Source: Poecilobothrus nobilitatus
Taxonomy: Eukaryota; Arthropoda; Insecta; Diptera; Dolichopodidae
Reading direction: 5' to 3'
Assembly: GCA_947095535.1 (NCBI GenBank)
Contig: OX352772.1
Coordinates: forward strand, 273,418,636-273,482,635
DNA: 64,000 nt
Part shown: positions 33,470-44,164 of the stretch, in pieces
Numbering within the stretch: the stretch's first letter is position 1
Layout: the number at the start of each line of letters is the position of its first letter
The notes under the pieces: model-generated
What the model was told of the DNA's origin: nothing
What the model saw: the letters and a program-made list of their open reading frames with translations, nothing else
Databases searched by the model: none
Made by a program: the position numbers and the translations under genes

Positions 33470-36400
33470 CAAGACCTAAATAAACAGGCCAAGAACTGAA
33501 AACGCATGAATGTAGTTGTGAGAGAATGGCATTCGAGTCTCGCATACATTCAAAGAAATGACATTAAAATTTAATTTTAAAAGATTTTTTTTGTTCTTAT
33601 TGTTTTGTTTTTTTTTTCGAAAAAATGCCCATTTTTAACAATTTTCATTACGAGTTTTCGTTATTAAATATTTCCCAAAATATGTCGAATTTTATATGAA
33701 AATAAAATTTGGAATTTTTCCTACAACATATCAAAAAATTAGCTTTCAACTCGTAATTTTAACTTAATATTTAATAAAATTACTTTTAGGTCTTTTTAGT
33801 TATTTTTTTCCGCTTGCTTTTTGACATTTGTAAAAGTAGAAGAAGAGAATTTTTTTTCAAAAAATAAGAGTGGGATTGAAAGTTTTATTTGAAAGCTTTT
33901 AACCATAACCTAGAATTTATATAAAAATTGTATGTGAAATGGGTAAGTACTTTTATAATCAAATTGAGTTTTAATATTTTTAATTTGATTTAAACATTTT
34001 AAAAATGTCATATAATTAAAATTTAGAATTTTTTCTTTCCTCTTGTAAGAAAATTAATTTTCAACTCGTATTTTTCAGCCATATTACGAGGAAATAAAAA
34101 AAGGGAGTCACAAATTCTGGTAAGCAAATTATTAAATATTTTGATACACTCCATAAAAAAAAAGTAGTGGAGTAGGAGTTATAATTAATTTTAAATTTTT
34201 TTTATAAGATATAATTAATTAGTTATTACTTATTATAATTAGTTGTCTTTTGTTTTGTTTTGTTTGTTTTTTTTGTTAAATTAGTTTTATAATTTTGTAT
34301 TTACAGTTTTTTTATTTTCTATAAGTTGTTATATTTTTTTTTTGTCAAAATCTTTTTTTGTATATAGCCCTTTTTAATTTTTTATACATATAAGCTTTTT
34401 TAATATATTCTGTAATGGTTCGAAAATGTTCGGTGTCTGGATGTAGATCCAATTATTTTCCTAGTGTGAAAAAGGTTCCAGCTTTTCAATTTCCCAACAA
34501 AGAACCTTATAGAACATTGTGGATAAAAGCAATATCCAAACCAAATTGGCAACCTTCGGTATGTAGTTACATATGTTCTCTGCATTTCGCAGAATCGTGT
34601 TTTTCTAATATTGGTAAACGGCACCGCTTATTGCCAGATGCTGTTCCAAGTATTTTCCCCAATTATCCGGTAGCTTTATCAAATAATAATGTAAACACTT
34701 CTCACGATTGTGATTTAATTTTAAGTTTTACTAATTTAGTTTCAAATATTGATAAAATAATCAATGTGAATGGCTGGTCTGTATATAAAAATGAAACTAA
34801 TATTGTTTTATATTTTTTACAAAATGATAATTATTTCGGTTGCAATTTTAAATTTAGAATTATCATTGATAATAATTTATTAGTTACTTGCTTTTCAGGC
34901 TCTATAAAAGAACCAGCCAAAAAGTTTATAAATATTTTATCACAAAATATGAAACTTGTATTTTGGTCTCAGCTACGGAATTTAATATCGTTTTTCAATA
35001 ATGAAGAATTATCCGATTCTAATGAAAGTTACCTACTTCTAGAACAAGCTCACTCTCTTCTAGAAGCTCATTTAAAATATGAGGATAATTCTGAAAAACG
35101 AGAGAAATTAAATATTATTATTGACCAAATTCAGCTTACAAACTCAAAACAACCCCGATATAGTTGTAGTACCATGGTAATGTCTTTTTTAATTTTTGCT
35201 CATTCTAGAGCTACTTATTCAATTATTTCTCAATATTTTAATCTTCCAAGCAGTAGACATCTTTTAAAAATATCTTCTCAATTGCACATAACACCTAATT
35301 GTAAAAATAATGAAAGCGATAGCAATTATTTGACTGTAGCTTCCGAATCCTTAACGGAACGTGAAAAATTTGTGGCCATCTTAATTGACGAAATTTATGT
35401 AAGTCAAGGCCTGCAATATAAAGCGAACAATGTTGTAGGAATGGCTGATAATAATTCAACGGAAGCTGCTAGAACAATTATGGCCTTTATGATTAAGTCA
35501 GTTTTCGGAAATTTCAAAGAAATTGTCCGCCTAATTCCAGTTCTTCGGCCATCAGGTCAATATCTAACTGATACCACAAAGGCTGTAATTGAATTGGTTC
35601 AAAGTAAAGGTTTCCGCGTTCTTGTGATTATAATTGATAATCACAAAATTAATCAAAATATGTTTAAAAATTTGAGTTTACAAAATCAAAATTATTTTCC
35701 TAACCCAAATGGTATCGGAAATATATATTTACAGTTTGACACTGTCCATCTATTCAAAAATGTTCGCAATAATTGGCTTTGTGCACCACATAAATGTTTA
35801 CATTTTTCAGATTTTGAAACCAAAGCTATTAAACATGCCCGTTTTTCGCATTTCACGGACTTATATCAAAAAGAAGAAAATTTACACATCAAAAAAGCCT
35901 TTAAATTAAATAAGAAAACTTTAGAACCAACAAATTTTCAAAAACAAAATGTTTCCTTAGTAGATAATATATTTCACCATTCTACAATTACTTCTTTAAA
36001 AGAATTTGAAGAAATGCGCTCTACTGCTGATTTCTGTGATATTATTCGAAAATGGTGGGATATATGCAACACTCGTGATAATTTCCAGGGTATTAAAACT
36101 AAAAATGATTGGGGTAAACCAATTAAAGAGACAACAGATATTCGTCTCAATTTTCTAAAAGAGTTTTGTGAGTGGTTATCAGTTTGGAATACAAATGATA
36201 ATAAAAATAGATTTTCAAAAGACACTTTCAATGCTTTAGTATTCACTACTAAAACATTAATAGATTTAGTTCATCTATCCTTAACGGAGCTTCAAATGGA
36301 CTATGTTTTATTAGGCAAATTTCAAACTGATTCTTTAGAAAATAGATTCCGTTTATATCGTTCCTTAGCTGGGTGCAATTACAACGTTTCATATACAGAA

Positions 36401-37842
36401 GTAATAGAGTCTGAAAAAAAAATCCGAATTCACCAAATTAATAAAAAATTTAATAAAGAAAATGCGGTTTTAATTCATTCAGTTGGGGAGAATTCTTTAG
36501 AACAGCAAATTAACTTAGAACCTTTTGATCAAATTTTCATTTCAAATTACTTGTTAACGGTAAATTTTAATTCAGATTCCAATTTGTACGCTGGAGGATA
36601 TGCCTCACATACTTTGGAAAAAAATATAAAATGCGTCGATTGCAAATCATTATTCCTGAAAAATCGCGGGACTGCAGGTTCATTTTACTTTGACGAACTT
36701 AACAGAGGGGGTCTTTCTTTACCGACGGATCAGACAAATTATGTTTTATTTCATATGACAGCGATTTTTCAGGAGATTTTACGGGAAACAAATTTAAAAA
36801 AAAATTTCTTTGAGCAAAGTAATCAAAAAAGAATACTAATTGAACTGACGTTAAATAGTCTTTGTTTGGGCATGAATGACATTGATTTGGAATCGACGTG
36901 TAAATGCGGCAATAGTAGCCGCAATATTTTTTTCCAAATAAGTAAAACATTTGCAAATATTTTATTAAATAATTACACAAAACGGGAAAATGACATATTA
37001 AAATCTAATAGACAAAACCGCAAAATAAAAATATTTCAAAATTAAGAAGGGTTATATAGTTTTTTGTGATATTTTTTAATTTCGTGATATTTTTTAATTT
37101 TTAATTTCGTGATATTTTGTTAATTTTTAATTTTGTGATATTTTTTTTATTTATTGTTTTTATTAATATTTTTGTTTCTATTTATTATTTATTCATAAAT
37201 ATTACACTGTTTTTTTTTTAGAATTCGGTGGATTAGGCCTATTGGGGATACCACTTTAAAAAAAACGCTCCATATTCCCTACCTCAAAGGTGGTGTGGAA
37301 ATGGGAAAATTTTTTAGATATTATAAATGATTACTTATATAAATATTATTTAATTATTGCTTATTTCACAATAACTTATATTTCAGTCAATAATTTTTTA
37401 TTTTTAAAATTTAATAAAAATTTTTACTAAGTTAAATTTAAATCAAAATTGTCATTAAAATTTAATTTCTACACTTTTTTTTGTTACCAGTAGTGTACTA
37501 TAAAAACACTCTCATCGACTTTCACGAGACTCATATCTTAAGAACTTTAAGAAGCTTTTAAAATAAAAAATTTAAAGGAAGACAATTTTTTAAATGCATA
37601 TTTATGAATGAAAACATTATATATTCAAATATTTTTCTTTAATGAATTATGTAAAAAAGATGCGACTTTAATTTTCGCTTTGGACCACATTGAATAAAGT
37701 AAATGGTTTTTGTGTTATTTCAAGATTTATAGTCGGCCCCCTATTTTTTTCCATAAGACTACGTGTAAATTTGTTAAAAGCTGGCCCCTTATTAAGCTTT
37801 TACTCTCTGCACTTCATGGCCTGATAATTGATGTGAGTCTCG
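33470..37842 (+). mobile_element. Full-length P-A element, 4373 bp, TSD GTATTGCA
   Basis: Starts CAAGACCTAAATAAACAGGC and ends ATTGATGTGAGTCTCG. A perfect 8-bp direct repeat GTATTGCA flanks it (33462-33469 and 37843-37850). The termini are imperfect inverted repeats of about 35 bp (C.AGAC at the tip, CAGGCCA.GAA.TG inside). A single uninterrupted transposase frame fills the middle. The empty site survives in the inverted copy at 5118-5125, proving that this insertion is younger than the duplication. Intact ends, intact frame and intact duplication make it a candidate autonomous element. Confidence 0.92.
34415..37045 (+). CDS. THAP-domain P-element transposase, 876 residues, intact
   Basis: Cuts and pastes P-A elements by binding near their ends through the THAP domain and cleaving with an RNase H-fold domain. 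Residues 1-85 are THAP: C5, C10, W36, C54, H57, then LPDAVPSIF (73-81). A leucine-rich segment near 180-225 could dimerise. Catalytic core: D325 in LIDEIYV, D408 in IIDNHKI and D442 in FDTVHLFKNVRNNW, the DxxHLxK motif of P transposases. The acidic residue in TDSLENRF (about 641) fits the fourth. The C-terminus has STCKCGNSS. The start is ATG; there is no intron or stop, unlike the intron-containing Drosophila P gene. THAP9-like proteins are the host relatives, but the 8-bp duplication and termini show this is a transposon gene. Confidence 0.93.
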   Translation: MVRKCSVSGCRSNYFPSVKKVPAFQFPNKEPYRTLWIKAISKPNWQPSVCSYICSLHFAESCFSNIGKRHRLLPDAVPSIFPNYPVALSNNNVNTSHDCDLILSFTNLVSNIDKIINVNGWSVYKNETNIVLYFLQNDNYFGCNFKFRIIIDNNLLVTCFSGSIKEPAKKFINILSQNMKLVFWSQLRNLISFFNNEELSDSNESYLLLEQAHSLLEAHLKYEDNSEKREKLNIIIDQIQLTNSKQPRYSCSTMVMSFLIFAHSRATYSIISQYFNLPSSRHLLKISSQLHITPNCKNNESDSNYLTVASESLTEREKFVAILIDEIYVSQGLQYKANNVVGMADNNSTEAARTIMAFMIKSVFGNFKEIVRLIPVLRPSGQYLTDTTKAVIELVQSKGFRVLVIIIDNHKINQNMFKNLSLQNQNYFPNPNGIGNIYLQFDTVHLFKNVRNNWLCAPHKCLHFSDFETKAIKHARFSHFTDLYQKEENLHIKKAFKLNKKTLEPTNFQKQNVSLVDNIFHHSTITSLKEFEEMRSTADFCDIIRKWWDICNTRDNFQGIKTKNDWGKPIKETTDIRLNFLKEFCEWLSVWNTNDNKNRFSKDTFNALVFTTKTLIDLVHLSLTELQMDYVLLGKFQTDSLENRFRLYRSLAGCNYNVSYTEVIESEKKIRIHQINKKFNKENAVLIHSVGENSLEQQINLEPFDQIFISNYLLTVNFNSDSNLYAGGYASHTLEKNIKCVDCKSLFLKNRGTAGSFYFDELNRGGLSLPTDQTNYVLFHMTAIFQEILRETNLKKNFFEQSNQKRILIELTLNSLCLGMNDIDLESTCKCGNSSRNIFFQISKTFANILLNNYTKRENDILKSNRQNRKIKIFQN

Positions 37843-37850
37843 GTATTGCA

Positions 37851-38504
37851 ATTTAAGATTTTATTCATAAAAAGATTCTATTTCATGTAAGTACATGAAT
37901 ATTCTATTTACAATAATTTTTTTTTTATAGACTGTATAGAAAAAAACGAAAATTGCTTTACCAGAATCTGGTACTTCTTTTTGTCTTTTCTTCAAAACAA
38001 ATTAATTCTTTTATTGACATAAAGAAAAAACTTCAAACTTTATTTTTATATAAATTTTATAATTATTTAATATAATTAAAAATATAAAAACTTAGTTTGA
38101 ACTAAAATATATTTACCAAATTTGCAGTACAATCTATTAGAAAGCTTTTAAATTATTAGGTTATGTTCACTAATTTATTATAATTGAGTACTCTCATAAT
38201 TTTTTGAGAGTATTAAATGGCGACGATATGAAATGCTAGAAAAAAACTGAAAATTTTATTTTGTTGAAAATATGTTGAAAATTTCGAGTTGAAAGCTGAA
38301 ATTTTGGTATGTTAAAGAAAAATTTCCAAATTTTATTTTAATATACAATTTGGCATGTTTGGGTAAATATTTCATATCGAAAACTCGAAAAGAAAATTGT
38401 TAAAAATGGGCATTTTTCTGAAGCAAAAACAGAAAAGAACAAAAAAATCTTTATGAAATGTCATTTTTCGAAGCTTTTTCTCACAATGCATTTACAATTT
38501 GCAC
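37851..38504 (-). mobile_element. P-B 5' leader segment between two P-A insertions
   Basis: Continuation of the outer P-B element. 37851-38314 is the reverse complement of 4653-5117. The remainder (ATGGGCATTTTTCTGAAG, AACAAAAAAATCTTTATGAA) parallels the P-A leader. The last 8 bases, ATTTGCAC, are the target duplication of the next insertion. Non-coding. Confidence 0.75.
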
Positions 38505-39722
38505 CGAGACTCACATCAACTATCAGGCCATGAAGTGCAGAGAGTAAAAGCTTAATAAGGGGCCAGCTTTTAACAAATTTACACGCAATCTTATGGAAAA
38601 AAATAGGGGGCCGACCGAGACTCACATCAATTATCAGGCCATGAAGTGCAGAGAGTAAAAGCTTAATAAGGGGCCAGCTTTTAACAAATTTACACGCAGT
38701 CTTATGGAAAAAAATAGGGGGCCGACTATAAATCTTGAAAAAACACAAAAACCATTTACTTTATTCAATTTGGTCCAAAGAAAAAATTAAAGGCGCATCT
38801 TTTTTACATAATTCATTAAATAAAGATATTTTAAAATATAATATTTTCATTCATAAATATGCATTTAAAAAATTGTCTTCCTTTAAATTTTTTATTTTAA
38901 AAGCTTCTTAAGATAAATTGCCTCAATATCGTAATAGTATACGTCGAGCTACTTTCATACTTTAAAATTTTGTACACGCTTATATGGCTATAATCGAGAC
39001 TCACATCAATTATTAAATTATTCATACGCGCAATACGTGAGAATCGATTGGAATTCTCTCACAACTACATTCATGTGTTTTCAGTTCTTGGCCTGTTTAC
39101 TTAGGTCTTGGGGCCGACTATAAATCTTGAAATAACACAAAAACCATTTACTTTATTCAATTTGGTCCAAAGAAAAAATTAAAGTCGCATCTTTTTTACA
39201 TAATTCATTAAAGAAAGATATTTTAAAATATAATATTTTCATTCATAAATATGCATTTAAAAAATTGTCTTTCTTTAAATTTTTTATTTTAAAAGCTTCT
39301 TAAGATAAATTAATATCGTAATAGTATACGTCGAGCCTTAATATCGTAATAGTATACGTCGAGACTACTTTCATACTTCACAATTTCGTACACGCTTATA
39401 TGGCTATATTCGAGACTCACATCAATTATTAAATTATTCATACGCGCAATACGTGCGAATCGATTGGAATTCTCTCACAACTACATTCATGTGTTTTCAG
39501 TTCTTGGCCTGTTTACTTAGGTCTTGAATTGCCTTAATATCGTAATAGTATACGTCGAGACTACTTTCATACTTCAAAATTTCGTACACGCTTATATGGC
39601 TATATTCGAGACTCACATCAATTATTAAATTATTCATACGCGCAATACGTGAGAATCGATTGGAATTCTCTCACAACTACATTCATGTGTTTTCAGTTCT
39701 TGGCCTGTTTACTTAGGTCTTG
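38505..39722 (-). mobile_element. P-A MITE with nested MITE and internal tandem growth, TSD ATTTGCAC
   Basis: CGAGACTCACATCAACTATC at the left, CTTAGGTCTTG at the right, and a perfect 8-bp repeat ATTTGCAC on both sides (38497-38504 and 39723-39730). It contains a second complete MITE (38616-39110). It also carries a repeated 3' segment of about 195 bp, ending in GTCTTG at about 39526 and again at 39722. A partial third AATATCGTAATAGTATACG unit starts at 39311. Confidence 0.85.
38616..39110 (-). mobile_element. Nested P-A MITE (495 bp), TSD GGGCCGAC
   Basis: Complete MITE inserted in another MITE. Flanks GGGCCGAC at 38608-38615 and 39111-39118 are identical. The host sequence reads GGGGGCCGACTATAAATC when uninterrupted, as at 4056. 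One base shorter than, and nearly identical to, the MITE at 3954-4449. Confidence 0.9.
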
Positions 39723-39939
39723 ATTTGCACAAACGCATTTAAGAATTACGATGTCCAGGTCTTCTAAAAATTAATGTAGGTTATGGCATGAGACATCTGT
39801 GATCTGTTTATTCTGTAGTATATTTATCTGTGGTATAAGTATACCAAAAATACGGTCATTTTTTTGCGAAATATCCCAAATACGATCTTGGCGGGAGATT
39901 TCAAATCAACAAAATTGACTAAGATTTTTTATTCTACGT

Positions 39940-40230
39940 GAATACTCTGTGTATATGCTTTCTTTATGATATTCATATTACTTATTACTTTTTCCTAATT
40001 TTAATACAAGAAATTGAAATAATAGAATTCGTAGAGTTGCCAGAGTACTGCCCCCACAGTCTTTTGGTTACAGCGTCAAAGATATTCAATAATTTACCAT
40101 TGCATATTAAAAATATATTTATGTAAGTAATATTAACTTGTTCAAAAAAGAGGTAAAATAATTTTTATTATCATCTAATACTTGAATCGCTTAATATAAT
40201 GCTTCTTATAATACATATAAATAAAGTTTA
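39940..40230 (+). pseudogene. Possible LINE ORF2 C-terminal scrap
   Basis: A short frame ends LLVTASKIFNNLPLHIKNIF, and a shifted frame then gives SLFKKEVK.FLLS. The FNNLP...I and FK..VK..LL pattern is that of the extreme C-terminus of Jockey/CR1-type LINE ORF2 proteins (compare LFNNLPNELQ at about 27900). Too short for certainty. The 150 bp before it (39793-39940) holds nothing recognisable. Confidence 0.35.
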
Positions 40231-40588
40231 ATATGTGCATACAAGTTATTTTTTTTTTAAATATTAATTTTTATAATTATATTTTTTTTTTATTTCTATT
40301 TTGCCTAAAGTTGACAGTTAATATTTAAAGCAATTGAATTTATTTACTTTTTTAGAACTAATTTGTAAGAATATATGTACATATGAATTATTATTGTTGC
40401 CAACATTTACGAGTTCTTGTAATTCCAATTAGGCGATGGAACGAATGTATATATTAGTATTTTATCATTAAAAATTAAAAAAAATAGTAAAAGGATTATT
40501 ATTCGGTATTTTAATTTCCGAGAATAAAAATTTTTTACATAATTGAAACGATTGTTTTTAATTTTACAAATTTCTTATTTTTAAATAT

Positions 40589-40594
40589 TTTATT
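40589..40594 (-). promoter_or_regulatory. Probable polyadenylation signal of the FBXO9-like gene
   Basis: AATAAA on the minus strand, about 55 bases after the stop codon. Confidence 0.55.
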
Positions 40595-40648
40595 CAATTC
40601 TCAAATTTAAAATTATATGTACAAAAACAACTAAGAATTTAAATTAGC

Positions 40649-42102
40649 TTATTGTAAAGGAATATCTGCTTCCAAATGATAACTGTTTACACGAGAAAAC
40701 CATAAGGATGGATATTTTGAGGATGAAATTTCAAAATTTGTAGTAATTTCGCGTTTATTTTTGATTTGAACAATTGAATAATTATTCCATTGCAACTGAC
40801 AAAATCGCCTTTTTCCCTTATTTAAAATTTTTAAATCAATGTAGTATGTATATGATCCCTCTAAATCACTACAAAAATTTCCTCTACGTTTTGAAATTAC
40901 GGATGAATTTTGCTTAACATTTCTTTTTAACATAATAGTAACAATATCGCCGTGAAAACGATAGTGTCCTTTTAAAATTTCATGACGCAATTGATTTAAA
41001 TTGTTTAGCTTATAAACGGCTTGTGCTGGTTCTTCCGTTGTAGTCCACATTATGACATTACCACCAGCTAAAAAACGAAAATAACGATAATATTCAATTA
41101 ATTGCACAGGTCTGTAAAATTGATCTTGAAAGCTGTTTTCCCCATAACGCAAATAAGTTGTTTTACTGATATAGCATCCATGAAAATGTACACGTTCCCT
41201 CTCAATATACATTTTGCGCCAAGTACGATATGAAGTTGTTAGTGTTCCAGTATTAACACCCCATACTCTAAGAAAAGTACATGTAATAATATAACTACTA
41301 ACTATAAATAGAACTCGATAGCTTACTTTAGACAAATTAATTTCCATAATTCATTATCTCGAGCACATAAATAAAGCCCTTTACAAACAGCTGCAACATT
41401 TTCCAAAGATCTTATATCCACTTGGGCAGACACAACCCAACGTAAGATGTTATGTACAATTTCCAATGGAAGTTGACTAACATGTTTCACTGTTGAAAAA
41501 ACACTGGGATCAGCGTTGCTATTTTTTATAAAGTATTGATTTTTATTTAAGGAATTTGTAAATCTAACGCACAAATCAACTCCACTTAAATCCTCTTCAT
41601 ATCTCTTTTCGTTATTTATCTTTTTATCACCTTTATTATGACGCTGTGTTCCCATTTTAGATTGGTTTGCTTGAGATTTAATTGAGTTTTCGTAGAATTT
41701 GAATTCAATTACTGGGTCGATTTGAACAGCTTTACGATAAAATATTAAAGCGTCATAAACTTTTCCTCTTTTTTCTAAATCCACTGCTTGTGTAAAAAAA
41801 TCTAATGCTTTTTTTTCTTCAACCGATTGTTGACTCATATTAAATAAGCTTCTTTCAGAGATTTCCTGTTCCGCATAGTCATTAACACCAAAAACTTTTA
41901 ACTGCTGATTAGATGGTTTCAATTCATTTTGCCATTTTTCTCTAAATTCACTTAATGCAGTTTGCAATTGATTTGGCATAGAATTTAATGTAGCTACGGA
42001 AGATAATTCATCTTCATCTTTAGCAGATTCCAAAAAACTAGTCAACTAGAAAACAAATCGTAATCAACAATTTGATATAGAGAAAAATATGAGATTTACC
42101 AT
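40649..42102 (-). CDS. FBXO9: F-box only protein 9 (FBXO9) orthologue
   Basis: Substrate-recognition subunit of an SCF (Skp1-Cullin1-F-box) ubiquitin ligase; in mammals it acts on Tel2/Tti1 in TOR signalling. Inferred exons on the minus strand: 42102-42100 (ATG only), 42045-41327 and 41267-40649. Introns are 54 and 59 bp with GT...AG ends (GTAAAT/TTCTAG, GTAAGC/TCTTAG). The spliced product is 446 residues; human FBXO9 has about 447. A TPR-like segment (ALDFFTQAVDLEKRGKVYDA) lies near 81-113. The F-box (QLPLEIVHNILRWVVSA ... ELWKLICLKVWG) lies near 190-243. Then come the conserved ISKTTYLRYGE, YYRYFRFLAGG and FSRVNSY blocks. The second splice restores LKVWG exactly. The one-codon first exon is less certain; the real start could lie in an exon further upstream. 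Confidence 0.92.
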
Positions 42103-42462
42103 ATTGAGTTCCGAATTTACAAAAATGGTGAGTATAGTTCACGATCAGAAAATCTTATCACTGTTTTATATAACTTAACCCTTTTTGTTTTCATAAGCAA
42201 ATACAAATAGGCCATTCTAAAAATAGCAATCACCAAAGAAAATGGTTTGAAGTTCAAATAACAGGTTGAACTTTTATTTATAATTCTGTTAATTCAATAT
42301 AAATTATGTAGATTCACATCCTCCAATAACACATTTTTGGTGTATGTCATGTGGGATGGTGTCAATTTTAAGAAATCATGAATTTTGGGCGCATTCACTT
42401 GACTAAAGCACTTTAAAATTTGAAATCGCCTAAAGCAATTTTGTACTTAAAATTTTTTTTTT
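42103..42462. other. Presumed 5' flank of FBXO9
   Basis: AT-rich; no other gene. Must hold the FBXO9 promoter, but no TATA box or other motif can be assigned with confidence. Confidence 0.35.
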
Positions 42463-43275
42463 GCTAGAATTAGATGTGCAGAATGCTGCGCAGAGTTCTG
42501 CGCAGCGCTAGGTATAAAATACATGTGTAGAATTTTGTGTCAAAAACTTGTTTGTTGGTGACATAAAATTGAAATAAATAAATAAATATAAACAATTTAA
42601 AGAAAGGTCATAATAATTAATAATTCAAAATACGATTCTTGTTAAATTTAGTTATTTTAAAATCTTAACGGTAGTTTACTGTGCTTATGTTGCACATTAC
42701 AATGTATTAAATTTGTGTGAAAGATAGCTATTACGATGATGTGGAAAAAATAAAAGAAAAGCAAGGGTGTGGACGAGAGAGATTTACACCGAAAAAGAAA
42801 GGGAATTACATGGATTTTTGACACAATTATTTTTAATAATTAAAGACGATAATAACTCATCGAATTTTTTGTCTCTCAAATAATTCATTTTGCTTCATTT
42901 GATAATTCATCGAAATTTTTGTGTCTCAAATAAATAGTTTTGTGCTTATTTTTTTTATGATATAAAAATTAATTTAATTGAACAAACGCTATTAATTTTT
43001 CATCCATTATAAACGTCTTCACTCTATCACAATTTGTTCGCAAATGAAGAAAATAATAAAATTCAAATAAAATTTTTTTTTTTTAGGTTGCAGTTGTGAG
43101 CATTTTTTTTTTGTGTTGTGGCGCCCTGTCGCTGCGCAGCGAAAATTAGAAATAGAGATAACTTACATCGTTCGCAATTAATGCAGAATTCCATGTATTT
43201 CATAATTATAAATACCATATGTTCTAAATAATTTTTGCTTCGATGTGTACAGAATTCTGCACATCTAATTCCAGC
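42463..43275. mobile_element. TIR element of about 810 bp upstream of FBXO9
   Basis: Ends are inverted repeats: GCTAGAATTAGATGTGCAGA at the left and GCTGGAATTAGATGTGCAGA at the right (reverse complement), at least 26 bp with two mismatches. Near each end is a GC-rich palindromic word (CTGCGCAG at about 42500, CGCTGCGCAGCG at 43130). No transposase and no convincing target duplication; superfamily unknown. Confidence 0.7.
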
Positions 43276-44164
43276 ATTAAGCTCTCAAGAAATTCGCTTT
43301 ATAAAATTTGCAGCATAAAAACTATGCTTTGTCAAGCAGCGACATTTGTTTGACAGCAAATTCTCTTTTTAATTTTTTTATCTCAATTTGTTTTTGTTTC
43401 CACAATAGCTTTTTATTTGTCAATTTTAACAAAATTTACAAATAAGAAACTATGCTGGAAAACGTTCATTGGAATTTGGTAGCAGTATTTTTTTTAACGA
43501 TTCATTTCAACATTCGCTGCATCGAACTGAAACGGCCAATGATTTGAATAGTTCTTATAGCTGCAAATTTTTATTTATTTATTTATATTTGAATTATTTG
43601 AATGAACCGAATATTATAATGTACCCAACTAATTAGAAATACTTAATACAACTTAATACAGCCATAAAGTAAAGCTTCGTATCCAATATGCTTCATGTGT
43701 GACATACAAATTTTTGTTTACAAAATTTTGTGAGAATTTTTGGATTTTTTTAAAAATGGATAAATTGAGATAAAAAATATAAGATTTAAAAAACAAAAAT
43801 ACGATTTAAATAAAATAAAAATATACGAAATGTCACACAAAATTAAATATCATTTAATTTTGTTGCAAATCGTTCAGTACAAACATGCAGCACTAAATCC
43901 TACACCGCTGCAATTCAGCATAGCGCTAGATTCTCCTGAACGCGACCATTGTATTTTTAATTTAATTTTTGTTCCAATTTTGACATTTGGTCACTCATTT
44001 ATGTCCCACATGAAGCATAAATTAAACCAAGGCCATTAAACGCCCTAAACGTCAAATTGAAATGTTAAAAATAGCTGGATGAAAACAAATAATAATACCC
44101 AAACAAGACTAAGATATAACAATTTATTAAGATTTAATTAAAAAAAAGGAATAATAATATATTT
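43276..44164. other. Gene-free AT-rich stretch
   Basis: One 69-codon open frame (43830-44039) has no recognisable domain and looks like chance. Nothing else seen. Confidence 0.45.

Larger units (their letters stand above)
28865..39784 (-). mobile_element. P-B: outer P-superfamily element split by three P-A insertions
   Basis: Inverted ends of about 36 bp: CATAACCTACATTAATTTTT at 28865 and its complement ending at 39784/39785. Flanks AGCATGAG (28857-28864) and GGCATGAG (39785-39792) match at 7 of 8 bases, consistent with an aged P-type 8-bp duplication. Just inside the left end, GAGAGAGGAAAGC and ACACGCAGTCTTATGG align with the P-A subterminal region, which confirms the superfamily. Removing the inserts leaves about 2.4 kb, with a THAP-coding remnant at 29821-30297. 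The coding orientation is minus. Confidence 0.75.

Noticed and set aside
36699..36980. Open frame antisense to the P-A transposase
   Set aside because: Shadow of the real coding strand; the same shadow appears at 5924-6226 and 32362-32664.
39880..39905. E2F or CDE/CHR-like promoter word (TTGGCGGGAGATTTCAAAT)
   Set aside because: A single match with no gene start nearby; FBXO9 runs in the other direction.
43830..44039. A small host gene of 69 codons
   Set aside because: No recognisable domain, no neighbouring signals, and frames this long are expected by chance.
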